Of a stretch of DNA of 64,000 nucleotides, positions 12,718-23,901 are shown piece by piece (within the stretch, counting starts at the first letter, position 1; the number at the start of each line of letters is the position of its first letter). The stretch is from the NCBI GenBank assembly GCA_902806565.1, contig CADCXA010000043.1, positions 186,001 through 250,000 on the forward strand, written 5' to 3'. Source of the stretch: Hypoxylon rubiginosum. Taxonomy: Eukaryota > Ascomycota > Sordariomycetes > Xylariales > Hypoxylaceae. Under the pieces are notes generated by a model. It was not told the origin of the DNA. It ran no database searches and worked only from the letters and a program-made list of their open reading frames with translations. A program made the translations under genes and the position numbers.

Positions 12718-13334
12718 ATTGGTCTCTCAGTGCCTCTGAGCACTCATCTACGAAGTTCTGAGAAGAACTGTTCTTTTACGACTTTCCTCAAGAACCATCC
12801 TCATGAACCGAGGCGGATTGAATTTCTCTTCCCCTACCGAACGTCTACTAGACGGGGGTATTTGCTGGGGTATTTGTTTGTACACTATGTAACAGGAAGG
12901 TCACTCGATAGGCTTGGCCCATTACACCTTTGCTAATGGGTCTAGGTCTACTTTCATGCATATTGGCTCCTTGGAGTCTGGAGATGCATGATGCATGTAT
13001 CATAGCTTGCTACGCTGTTAATGAGTCAATGTAATGAATCTTGTAATGAACTGATCGACAATGCCTTTCGTCTGTGAGGTTGGTTGCACTTGTTAAGGGG
13101 GATTGCATAAAGCAAACCAATAGCCCTGCTAACTCTATTTCTTGCACTACTAGGTGAATAACCCCGCTAAGTATCATGGCCTTGACCTAGGGGATGGATA
13201 TTCTATTAGGTAAGGTGCTGGAATAAAAAAAATCGGTCAAATTGAATTTCTGTACCGATGCTAAATATTGAATTATTTACATGAACAATCATCCGCCCTA
13301 GCCATAATACAACCAGGCCGGAACCCTTCAGGTC
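12718..13334. other. Intergenic
   Basis: Holds the RAD16 3' end and the upstream region of the methionyl-tRNA synthetase gene. It is A/T-richer towards 13220-13280. No gene or repeat was recognised. Confidence 0.5.
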
Positions 13335-15214
13335 ATGAAGAGCCACTGGGGAGCTTTAAGTCGGCACTTGTCGACTATTAGAGGTGGATCAACATTGCGA
13401 ACTGGGTGGATATGTCAATCATGTAGAGTCCAAGCTCGGCGCAAGCTGTCCAGCAGCAGCGCAGCTCTTCGAGAGGCCAAGGACAAGCCGTACTACGTGA
13501 CGACGCCAATTTTCTATGTCAATGCTTGTGAGTCTTGTCTCCTATGGCCCTCCCCTTGTCTACGGCGGCAGTCTATTTCCAACAGTCACTGATTAGTCCC
13601 TGTCCAAAAGCTCCCCATGTCGGCCACCTATATAGCATGCTGATAGCGGATATCCTCAAGCGATGGCAGGTCCTCAAAGGCAAGCAGGCCATCCTGAGCA
13701 CCGGCACCGACGAGCACGGCATGAAGGTCCAGCGCGCTGCCGAGATTCAAGACGTCCATCCGAAGGCGCTATGCGACGCGAATTCCGAGACGTTTAGGGA
13801 CCTAGCACGAAAGGCGAATATCGCGAACGATTACTTCATTCGGACGACGGACCCCGAGCACAGGGATGCAGTGGAATATTTCTGGGCGCGCCTTAGGGAG
13901 AGCGGGCACATATATGAGACTAAGCACGAGGGCTGGTATTGTGTGGGCGACGAGACATTCTACCCTCACTCTATGGTTGAGAAGCGCGTATCACCTCTGA
14001 CGGGCAAGGCGTTCATGGCGTCGACCGAGACGGGCAATGCTGTGGAATGGACGGAGGAGAAAAACTACCACTTCCGGCTGACGGCTTTTCGGGATAGGCT
14101 GCTGCAGTTCTACGACGACAACCCCGGCTGGGTGGTTCCTCACAATCGATTCGTCGAGGTGATTAGCTGGGTCCAGAACAACCTCGAAGATTTGTCTATT
14201 TCCCGCCCCATAAGCCGCCTAGACTGGGGCATACCCGTGCCGGACGATCCGAGCCAGACCATATATGTATGGGTCGATGCTCTGATCAATTATATTACGG
14301 TAGCTGGGTATCCCGTATGGCCGCCCGGCTCCGAACATAAGAAGGGCTGGCCGGCCGACGTGCAAGTAGTCGGGAAAGACATTGTGCGCTTCCATAGCGT
14401 CTACTGGCCGGCGCTGCTCATGGCGCTAGACCTACCTCCACCTAAGCGCATCCTCAGCCACGGCCACTGGCTCATGAGCCGGCAGAAGATGTCCAAGTCG
14501 GTCGGCAACGTGGTGAACCCTTTCTTCGCCCTCGACCGCTGGGGCGTGGATACCATGCGCTACTTCCTGACCTACAACGGCGCCATGGCCAACGACTCGG
14601 ACTACAGCAACGAGTTTATTGTCGACAGGTACAAGAAGGGATTGCAGGGAGGCCTGGGCAACCTGCTCAATCGCATCACGAGGCCGAAGAACTGGAGTGT
14701 AAGGACGGCCGTGGCGGCTATGTCTGAGAATAAAGACGAAGCACTTTCGGAAGTCGTTGACATCCAAAAGGGTCACCTAACGAAAATCGCGGAGAAAGCG
14801 GCGGGACATATGGAAGAATTGAATCCCAGCGGAGCATTAAAGGAGATTATGGAGTTCGTATTCGAGGTAAGGCTTACGTTTTCATCGTCTCGCGGCCAAG
14901 TTTCTAACTATACCCAGACGAATAGGTTCTTGCAAAACGCCGCTCCGTGGGACAAGAGTAAGGAGGGCGACACTGTGGCTGTGAACCAGATCGTCTTTTA
15001 CGCCGCCGAGTCGATCCGGGTTGTTGGTATCCTACTACAGCCGTTCATCCCGGAGAAGTCGGCCGAACTCCTTGATAGGTTAGGTGTTGGTCACGACCGC
15101 AGGACGTTTCAACATGCCGAGCTGCATGCGGATGATAGTTACGGGACGCCTATGGTACCGCTTGGCGAAGGCGCACAGAGGGGCTTGTTCCCACCCATTC
15201 CTGTAGAGGATTGA
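13335..15214 (+). CDS. MSM1: Mitochondrial methionyl-tRNA synthetase
   Basis: Class I aminoacyl-tRNA synthetase charging mitochondrial tRNA-Met. Exons: 13335-13527, 13611-14866 and 14918-15214, giving 581 residues. The first 50 residues are rich in Arg, Ser and Ala without acidic residues, fitting a mitochondrial presequence. The HIGH-type signature is HVGH at residues 67-70, restored only when the first intron is spliced at AAAAG (13610). KMSKS is at 357-361. The second intron is 51 bases and in frame, so the region would also read through unspliced; its GTAAGG donor, TCTAAC branch and CAG acceptor, and the fit of the flanks, argue for splicing. The length matches organellar bacterial-type enzymes lacking the C-terminal tRNA-binding extension. 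Confidence 0.94.
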
Positions 15215-15576
15215 GGTGTAGCAGTTTGGCTATGGCCAAGCAAAGTCTCATCGAGGCTATCATTTAACCACTTATAGAAAACGAAAGAGACGAGTCCATG
15301 TTATTGTAAATTGAAACGATACCCTACCTAAAACCTCACCTTTTTACGCTTGCTTAGGTACCTACCTCCTATGTTTGACTCGTTGTAGCGATGGCCTAGA
15401 TCCGATTCATGTGACCAATAAGAAATTAGAAAGAAAAAGGCTTGTCGATTTCAAAGTGTCCTACTGTCCTACATCCTTTTCCAACCTCACAACTTAACTG
15501 CCTTAAATGAAATCATGGAAAAATAACTGAAGATGCGATAGCTGCACAGTTAATTCAACCAATACGACACGTAACG
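15215..15576. other. Intergenic
   Basis: A 362-base gap holding the synthetase 3' end and the acetyltransferase promoter, with a TAGGTACCTACC palindrome-type motif near 15355. Nothing else seen. Confidence 0.5.
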
Positions 15577-16594
15577 ATGAGATTGAATGAGAATATCGGT
15601 AAGTTCCGAGCCCGACCCTTCATCTTGCTAACCTCGTGACCCGCTACGATTCTAAGCTTCAAACACTGAATATCTCATGGAATCCCTTCTACCTAATGGG
15701 CGAAAGCACAGTAATACATGAAGGCTAACATGCGTTAGCGCTCTCGGCCCCCCAGGTGTTGCTTGTCCCGTACGACCCGCATCATGTCCCACGGTACCAT
15801 GAATGGATGGAAGACCCCGTGCGTTCCACCCTCTCCCTCCCAGCACTCTTTCACTTTTTCTTGCTTCTTTCCTTCCTCTGAAGCACGAAAACACTAGATT
15901 ACTTGCGAAGCTAACGAGAGAACAGGCCATCCGCGAGGCCACGGCCTCGGACCGCCTCACGCTGGCCGAGGAGTACGAGAACCAGACCTCGTGGCGCGAG
16001 GCGCCGGACAAGCTGACTTTTATCATATGCGAGCCGCTGATGCCGCACGATGGGACATCTGAGGACCTAGGTACGGACTATGCAGAAACAGTGGTAGCAG
16101 GCGAGGCAGATAGCCCGGGCCGGATGATCGGCGACGTGAACCTGTTCCTGACGCCGTGGGACGGCGACGACGGCGAAGAGCAGGGGCAAGGCAAGGCTTA
16201 CGTCAACGCCGAAATCGATATCATGATCGCGGACCCGAGGCACCGCGGCAGGGGGCTCGGCCGCGCGACCTTGACGGCGTTTTTGCTGTTCATCCGGAGT
16301 CATCTAGACGGCATCTTGGCCGAGTACGCGGGCGCGTCGTCTGAGGAGGGGAACGGAAATGGATCTAGCACACCCGAGCTCAAAGATGTCGTGGCCAAGA
16401 TCAATGCCGGGAATCAGAGCAGCATTAAGCTGTTCAAGAGCATGGGGTTTAGCCAACGGGGCGGGGTGAACTACTTTGGGGAGATAGAGATGGTACTCGA
16501 AGGGCTCGGCGTGAAGGAGGGAAAAGTAGAGGAGTCGGCTGCTGCGGCTGCTACGTCGGAGTGCTTCTATGATAGATCGCGGTTAAAAGAGTAG
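15577..16594 (+). CDS. NAT9-like GNAT N-acetyltransferase
   Basis: Acetyl-CoA-dependent acetyltransferase of the NAT9 group. Exons 15577-15598, 15739-15818 and 15926-16594 give 256 residues. The short first exon MRLNENI and the second exon segment VLLVPYDPHHVPRYHEWM match the conserved N-terminus of this family. The following segment (TASDRLTLAEEYENQTSW) is also typical. The acetyl-CoA binding motif appears as RGRGLGRATL. The C-terminal domain keeps the NQSSIKLFKSMGF pattern common in GNAT enzymes (Asn/Ser then a hydrophobic helix). A short Gly/Asn/Ser-rich insert follows the central helix. The substrate is not known from sequence. The first two exons are small and were placed by family resemblance, so those junctions are a little less sure than the last. 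Confidence 0.85.
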
Positions 16595-16748
16595 TACAGG
16601 TACTCGAGGCTCTCGATACCACTAGATAGGACACTCCACTCGGAAGACCACGGCTACTTGTCATCTCGACCTTCTATTAGAGTCTTGCCTTGCGTGTTTT
16701 CCACACATTTCTAATATGTCTTCTACCCGATATACAACACCCTTCCAC

Positions 16749-18015
16749 CTACTTAACCCCGTACTTCTCCTGGTAAGCCCTCAGCATCTCCAGCGTGACA
16801 TTCGACCCCCCGCACACGATCACCACCACGTTCTTCCGACTCCACTCCTCGTCGCTCAACGCCCGCCCACCACCCTCCTTCCCCTCCTCCTCCTTATTAC
16901 CACCACCCACCACCCTCCTTAGGTCCCCGTTGTAGATCGTCGCGATCGTCGCCCCGCACGCCACCTCCACCAGCATGCGCGCGTCGTCCGCGAACCGCAC
17001 CGATCCCATCACGGCCTCCGCGTCCGTCACCACCACGCTCTCGAGGTACGGCGCCTCCTGGGCCCACCGGAAGGTCCGCTCCGCGACGCGGGGCGCGCCG
17101 AGGCTCGTCGCGATGCTGGTGATGGCCGGCAGCGTGACGAGCGCGCCCGCGCGGACGCTCGCGTTCAGGCTGTCGGCGCCGACGGTCTCGACGGCTAGGA
17201 CCTTGGGCATATCTTCTTCTCCTCCTCCTCCCGCCTCCCCCTTACCAGCACCAGCACCACCACCAAAGTTCTTCTCGACGCCCTCCATGATCCCGTTCAG
17301 CAGGCCGCCGCCGCCGCAGTTGCAGACGACGGCGTCGACGCGCGAGGCGCCGAAGGGTTTCAGCTGCGAGACCAGCTCGGTGACGATGGTGCTGGCGCCG
17401 GCCCAGATGTCCGGGTGGTCGAAGGGCGGGACGTAGACGCCGGAGGGGTCGCGGGCGAGGAGCTGCGTGCGCAGGTGCTCGTCGGCGAGGGCCCAGTGGG
17501 TGCCGAACTGGTGGACTTGGGCGCCGAGGACTGCGGGTTTGGCGTCAGTACATATATACATGGTATTTGGCAAGGGCCGTCTCATCCGGAACGGGGGCTC
17601 GTTACTCACGGCGCATCTTGTTTATCATGAGCTCGGAGGTGGTCATCGGCACGACGATGGTGCACGGCTGGCTCAGGACGGCGGCGCCCGTCGCCGTCGC
17701 CAGGCCGGCGTTCCCTCCCGAGCTGCAGTAGAAGTGTACGTTCTTCTTCGTAAGCATCTCTTGGTACATCAAGTGCCCTATGCCCCGCGACTTGAAGCTC
17801 CCCGACGGCTGGAGGTTTTCGAGCTTCAGGAAGATGTTACTGTGGTTCGACGTCAGTCATTGAGTGCTTAACTGGCCGGGAATGCTGTAAGGGGGTAAAT
17901 GGGGATAAGGTCGGGATCTAGGTACTGACCATCCTGCTGCTCGCGACAGGGCTTCTGACGGTATGCATGGCGTCTCTATGTAGAGCTTCTTAGGCTCTGG
18001 GTCACAGGAGCCCAT
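16749..18015 (-). CDS. L-serine/threonine dehydratase (PLP fold type II)
   Basis: Deaminates serine or threonine to pyruvate or 2-oxobutyrate. Exons on minus: 18015-17930, 17839-17610 and 17530-16749, giving 365 residues. The PLP Schiff-base lysine is Lys45 in PSGSFKSRG. SSGGNAG is the substrate loop and CGGGGLLNG the phosphate-binding loop. The C-terminal CGGSNV holds the residue that contacts the pyridine nitrogen. Length and motif order match the cytosolic serine dehydratase family (yeast CHA1 relatives) without a regulatory ACT domain. Two low-complexity Gly/Glu/Lys inserts, one after GVEKNFGG and one near YNGDLRRVVGGG, are not typical and probably lie in surface loops. It ends 154 bases from the acetyltransferase in convergent orientation. 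Confidence 0.93.
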
Positions 18016-20011
18016 TATCGCTACTACCAGTAGAGACACCTATGAATCTCAATGTTATACAAATAGAGCACTTTCAGTTTCGTGTAGCCGAATAGATTCT
18101 ATTGCCCTATTAGAAAAGTCTCTCCTTGATTATATTCACGTAAGATATTTCGTGTACGATATCCGACCCCTCGATATCAGTCTCCGGCGATGAAGCTCCG
18201 ATCTTCGCAGTACAGATTCGTCACTTGCTTAGAAAAAAAGGCATGAAATTGAACCAATTGAGCTCAACCCAAGTATTGAATGGACCTCGTTATAACCGTC
18301 TACCTAATATCTGTCTTTGAACGACTTTCGGCCTCCCTTCATTGGACAGGAATTAGCAAACATCGGAAGTCGTACATGACGATGACAATAAGGCGTATCC
18401 GAAAACGTGTTTATCGGATAACTCTAGGGTGACAGTGCAGGTCCTGGTGGACAGACTAATGCAGGTTTCTGGCCCCCCTTTAGGATCTACTTGGGGATCC
18501 GGAAGAAGAGCTAAGGCAGCATGAGATAATATGAGGAGGATACCGCTGATTCCCGATGCTGCCCGTCGCTATGCATAATAATTACCTAAGCCTTTAGGTA
18601 ATTGTATATAAACCCGACTTGGACGCAGGGAAGATTTTGATACTATCCGTTTGATATATGTTAATTCGTACGAATCTACTCGTATTATAGAAGCTGTCTC
18701 TCTACTGACGAGTTTTATTAGCTGGTATTATATTGATCGAGTCGCTGTTTGGTGCTGAGGACAGCGGCCGACTTCGTAGGTCCCATTCCACTGTCGCATC
18801 ACGCCGCCCGGTATACTGGTCGGTCGCATTCTAATACTTCTTCAATATCAACTCGTATCATCGCGACTCAGCGATACAGTCAAAGATTCATCGGAATTAG
18901 TTGTTTTGTTGTTCTCTGGGATTAGGCAGTCATAAGTAGTCCAAAGGACTTCATATCCACACAATGACCATAAAAGGGGGTTAAAAAGAAGCTATCAATA
19001 GCCCTGGGTACATCCATCCATGTTTCTTGGCACCATCATTTAAAACACTGTCGAAACATGTTTCTCAGGTTGCATTGAATCTCAAAGATTAGCGTCCGTT
19101 TCGGCAAGTAAAGCACACACGCCTAGGGACTTAAAAGTCTCTTTTGAATCCTACCGAAACCCCTATTTTCGATATAAATTGAGGCAACATAACTGACAGC
19201 TTGGTCTCCTGTTTCATGTTTATATGTCACCGCACCAATAATTCGTCTGTAATACGGAGATTTACTGCCAATCGCGGTCGTAGGTAAGTGTTTCCCCAGA
19301 TTTTAGCAGACCCCTATTATCCCACAGAGACCTTTAGTGCACCCCCTTGTCACTCCACTGACCCAATAGTGGCTGAGTTAGGGTAGCTGGCAATAGCTGG
19401 CAAGGGCTGGCTAGTTACGTGTCCCTGCACAATCATGTCAGAAATACTTCCCCCGATGCTGCTCGCTGCGTCGACGTGTCAAAGGCGAGTACGGTACTGC
19501 CTGTAGTAATATATGCTTTTAAAGCTCAACAGTCCAATAAGAAAAATCCAGCACGAAATGGGAGATGTAAATTGTGTAGCAGCCAGCCCGTAATAAGTAC
19601 CCGCATCGTGGCTGTGCTCGTATGGAGTCAGCTCCAGCTCTCCATCGGTAGCCAATGCAGATCCAGACCCTGGGGGCGGAAATACTTATAATTACCGCCG
19701 GATCTCGATAGGGAAGGCGTCCACAACGCTTATATACCTAGCCCCGTCTCGAGCGAAGGATTCGATACGAGAAACGTGTAGGCATCCACATACTATGTAG
19801 TAGTTTGGTTCTTGTAACCATCGGCCGAACCGAGCGATTATCGTTCTTGGGTCTAGGGAAACAATCTCTTTCCGGTGTGCCATTAAGGAGACTTGGCCCA
19901 CCGGCTGGACCTCTTCAATGGCTATATCATCTAGCTCAAGCCCCGGGAGAGGCGTACCCGGCAACCTAGACCTCATTGCGATTCTCGCGTAATTCACCTT
20001 CAAGCCTAATC
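18016..20011. other. Intergenic, about 2 kb, no gene recognised
   Basis: No conserved protein, spliceable frame or RNA gene was found. A 103-residue open frame on the minus strand (19692-20003) starts next to the small secreted protein gene, but it has no recognisable domain and I do not call it. Confidence 0.45.
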
Positions 20012-20596
20012 ATGAAGTTCTTATCACTAGTCGGCTTCGGCTTGCTTGCATCTGGTATACACGCCTCAGCCACAGCAGATCATCGCCATGATGCTACATT
20101 GCCACCCATCTATATCCTCAAAAGTACTCCGCCAGCGATGACCTCTCTCGGAAAAGCATTGGATACCCTGGGCTATATCAGCGTTGACACCCAATCTGGA
20201 CTCAGCAATCAGACATCATCGGCGTACACATACGTGGAGATTTCCTCGGAAACACAATTGTTGGAGGTCGCGAGGTCTCATCCTGAAGCGAAGTTTATCG
20301 TCCCTAGAGGGAGGCCGAGGTCTAGGGGTAGGGGTGATTGGTCGCGCATGTGTGCTGCATGGTGGATAGGGGGGACCTGCTACGACCAGAAGAGCCTGGA
20401 ACTCATAGATGATGAGGATCACATCCAACAAGCCCTGACCTACTTCCCCGAGGAGAAACGCCGGCACGTCTTTCTCTTGGATGTATTTTCGCGGGACCCG
20501 GCGACGCAGGCAGAAAACTGGATAAACCTTTGCCAGTTCTTGGGTATGGGGTACAGCACGGTTGAGAGGCTAAAGCTGTGGCACTTCCCTGAGTGA
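20012..20596 (+). CDS. Small secreted protein, distant sulfotransferase-like fold
   Basis: A 194-residue product from one exon. The ATG at 20012 was chosen because MKFLSLVGFGLLASG is a convincing signal peptide; an in-frame ATG 36 bases upstream would bury it. After the signal, PIYILKSTPP...LGKALDTLGY resembles the first strand and helix of P-loop sulfotransferase-like proteins, and the C-terminal WINLCQFLGMGYSTVERL resembles their WxxLCxFLG segment. The canonical P-loop glycine/threonine pattern is missing and the middle of the domain is absent, so catalytic activity is doubtful. Two cysteines in CAAWWIGGTC could form a disulfide. The relationship is a weak resemblance noticed by eye and the function is unknown. 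Confidence 0.5.
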   Translation: MKFLSLVGFGLLASGIHASATADHRHDATLPPIYILKSTPPAMTSLGKALDTLGYISVDTQSGLSNQTSSAYTYVEISSETQLLEVARSHPEAKFIVPRGRPRSRGRGDWSRMCAAWWIGGTCYDQKSLELIDDEDHIQQALTYFPEEKRRHVFLLDVFSRDPATQAENWINLCQFLGMGYSTVERLKLWHFPE

Positions 20597-23500
20597 ACGT
20601 CACATCAAGAGCACTTCAGATTATTCAATATCCGGGTTAAAGGTCTGTAATACACAGGCCATATTGAGGTACTGCTCTATGCGGGAGCTTCGACTACCCC
20701 CGGCTTATACATCGGGGATGGCGCTCCTCATGCGTAGAGGGACTCGAGGATAACTAGCCGGTTGGGCGAGGAGGTTGTCGTGTGACTACCTAAGGCAGGA
20801 CGCTATTGGCAGGCAGAAAATGGGGACATAGCTACCCGCGAGTCATAACCCCCGACGGAACCGCAAGAAACGAAACCCGGCTGGTTCTAAGCGACGGACA
20901 AGGAAACTAGAATGTTGCATGGTGCTGCGATCAACGTCCAGGAGTCGACAGCGAGTCTCCCAGCTTCTCATGATAAAAGCTCTTCCAACTCTTCGCCATA
21001 TAGTCCTAGTCAAGACTAGATATACGCCCAATGATAGATACAGGCACAATGTGTTAATTGGTAGATGCGAACATACAGAACGAAATTATACCATATCACA
21101 TCAAACCAGAGCCCCGTGAATGAACTGTCTTAAGACGTGGTAGGGTTTTACTAAAAGGTAGGTAGATATCGTCAGGGTCTTGATTGACCCTTGGCCGCCT
21201 GGGTGGTACCGTAGGACTGATTAGAAGACAGGACAGACCAGTAAGAGGGAGTGGAGGGATATGGAAGGCTCCTTTGTTCATAGATCATCTATGTATACCA
21301 AGAGCTAGCTACGGTTAGGTCCATATCTCTTCGCGCAACAACATGGATACTACCCCTATCTTATGGTTTGCCTCGTAAAAGATATCACCGGAGACGATAT
21401 AGCAGAAGTTATTGGCGTTACTGACTAGGCTAGCTGTGTCGGGGTCGGCGTCCGACGTTGTTCCCGGTAGACGTCGCTGTAGTCCTGCCAAGGCGGTCGT
21501 CGTGATATCCATGAGACTACTACAAGCTTGCGCATCGGCCTGGAGTCCGCTACAGAAATTGAACAAATGCAATGCCGCGAGAGCTTCTTCAATGCACGCC
21601 ATTGTTCGTGGGGATCTTTGGGAACTAGCTTCTAAGTGTCAAAATCGATTTCGGCAAGCCCCTAATGCATGCGAGAGTATAATTGCCGTCGGAACTGCCA
21701 TTTTCTGCCTTCAGTCACAAGCAACCGTTGTCGAGATTCCAAGCTTCGAAATATCAGATGCGTTGAAACGCTGCTGGCAGTCCTGAGTTCTGCTTGATCT
21801 CGTTTCCGCAGTTGGATACCCTATGTGCCATCAAAGTCTGGTAGCTTACTGACCGCAGAAGTCTCAGTTACTACAGCATGCCTTGGGTGGCCACGGATTC
21901 AAACCCGCCATGGAAACTACTAGATCGGTAGGTTGTTGTGAGCCGGGGACCAGAAGGAGACTGCTAGTAGATGGGCATTACCTACAGAGTGCTCAGCAAC
22001 CAGAAGGCATCTAAATGCAGAGCATTTCAGGCACCCATTAACTGTTGGCGGGCAACACGGGGCACCATCGTCACCTTTACACCTGGCAGCACGCCGGCAG
22101 CCCGTCGTGCCGATGTCGTCCCGGCAACCTTAGGGAACAAGCCGGCCCGGGCACCCCCTCCGACGAAGAGGGGTTAAATGGCAAAATTACTGTACCTTTT
22201 TCCAACAATTCGAAAGCCGGGGTGGTCTAGTGGTATGATTCTGAGAAGGCGGCCTGAAGCATGCACTGGATCTCTAAAACGCGGATGCCAGACACCACAG
22301 ACGAACCTTGTGGATGCCAGCCACCGCGAGGAGCTCTAGTGTATGTTAGTAGATAACTTACTGGATCGGAGACGCCAGTTCGAATCTGGCTCCTGGCAAT
22401 TATTTCTTTTTTTCCTTTTTTTTCTTTTTTATCGTCCGCCAGCTAAAAGGTTCACGATTTCGAGTCCAATGCTTACCTAGGTAGCACTAGTCTTCGATGT
22501 AAATAACGATCTATTTAATACAATTCTACTTTTCTTTTTCAGTTGGTAGACTGACTCTAACTAGGTAGCCTCTATAATCATCGGCTTCATGGAGATATCT
22601 CCCTTTTAGCGCCTTTTGTATTGCTTGTAGGCACTTCCGCTTGTGATAACGCTCCAAGTCTGGCTAGCCATACTCCTGGCAAATCTTCTGTAGCATACCT
22701 ACCTAGGTATGCTATAGGTAGGTATCATGCCTTCTGACCATCGGTCGCGTTAAAAGTAGACACTCATCACAGTGTGCAGGCTGATGAGGATGAGTTTAAC
22801 TCGCGGGACTGATCCTTGAGGAGCTCGAAGAAATCGGTAACGGTCTAAGTTGGGGCATCATTGATTTGAGCCAGTTGGCTTCATTCTCTGGCGCATAGTC
22901 GTGCCGAGACGCGTCCTCGTAGAAATCAGCTCCTTGTATGATACTCTTGAGTTCACCGCTATCGGTTTTGCCTTCGACAAGCCCGCGAATCTGCGATTGC
23001 TAATGGGCGAAGAATCAGCTAAGGGCGCCCTGTGCCATGTCTTTCTAGTCTATTGACACGTATGTAAGGTAGTTGTGTGAGTAAATTGATTATCTCGTCT
23101 GTTTTACCTAGCTGTCGTAACCGATGTTCGTCAGCATTGGCCAACCTGACTCATGTTGCTACTGCTGCCAACGCTATGCGGTAGTTATGGAAATTAGATT
23201 CAACTGGAGGCTTATTCGGCATTCAATGAGCATCGAGAGAGCTTCAATGTGTGCTTCAATATCAGTGTCTCCGTGAGATGGCTGGCCTTCTGCCTTTGGA
23301 ATAGGGGTCAGGCTTGGCAGACTAGATAGGGGTATTTAAGTGGAGAACTACCCGAGCAAAAACATGTGCCTAAAATGCTACGGAGGGTGTGCGCTCTAGC
23401 TTGCTGTAACGACAGGGCTTACGGCGTGGAATGACCTGTGATTAGAGGGGAAATGCAGTACTAACACCGCAGTGACTGTGGAAAAGATACGGAGCAAATT

Positions 23501-23901
23501 CAATTGGCAGGATGTCGGGTTTGGTTCTCACGGCCCGTTGTCGTTCCCCCTTTTGGATTAATTCCGACTTCAACTGGTGTTGCGTGACGCAACTATCTCT
23601 CTACTCTGGAACCGGAGTTGCGAATTCCGCGATGCGAGGAATGTCTTTCGAATATCTTAACCCCCAAGCTTCTCTTAATAGTCTTTGAGATATGAGTGGC
23701 TAGACTGGAGTGACACTTAAGGGATAATAGGGCGCGGCTCAAAAGCCAAACATAAGTACATGATATAGATAGTCCATTGTATCTCCCATCATGTAAACGC
23801 GTGTTTGGTACTCTTGCAAGGCGATTTTAGGTCAGTGACGTCTCCAGTACATGAATCATTCACCGTCCGTAGATGTCCTAGATTGATGATCTGCCCTAAT
23901 C
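20597..23901. other. Gene-poor stretch with one tRNA-like unit
   Basis: Apart from the Pol III-like unit at 22216-22398 I recognise no gene. Two overlapping open frames near 21315-21786 (95 residues on minus, 124 on plus) have no domain and are broken on both sides; they may be remnants of a decayed gene. CCTAGG-type palindromes occur at 22474-22483 and around 22690-22732, the latter forming a near-perfect inverted repeat. Confidence 0.45.
22216..22398 (+). ncRNA. tRNA-like RNA polymerase III unit (tRNA relic or atypical intron-containing tRNA)
   Basis: The 5' end GCCGGGG (22216-22222) pairs over all seven positions, two of them G-T, with TCCTGGC (22391-22397), which is followed by an A discriminator. 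TGGTCTAGTGG (22223-22233) matches the internal A box and D arm of fungal tRNA genes. GCCAGTTCGAATCTGGC (22374-22390) is a perfect T arm with a B box. A T-run terminator follows from about 22406. The two halves are about 110 bases further apart than in an ordinary tRNA, and no anticodon arm with T33 can be formed from the adjoining bases. I therefore see a tRNA-derived Pol III unit but cannot assign an amino acid. A decayed tRNA or a short tRNA-derived element is as likely as a functional gene. Confidence 0.4.

Noticed and set aside
19692..20003. 103-residue frame on the minus strand next to the small secreted protein gene
   Set aside because: It looks somewhat protein-like but has no recognisable family, partner exon or promoter evidence; kept as a possibility only.
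21315..21786. Overlapping frames of 95 and 124 residues as a transcription-regulator fragment
   Set aside because: I tried to extend them through splice sites upstream and met stops; no motif supports a regulator.
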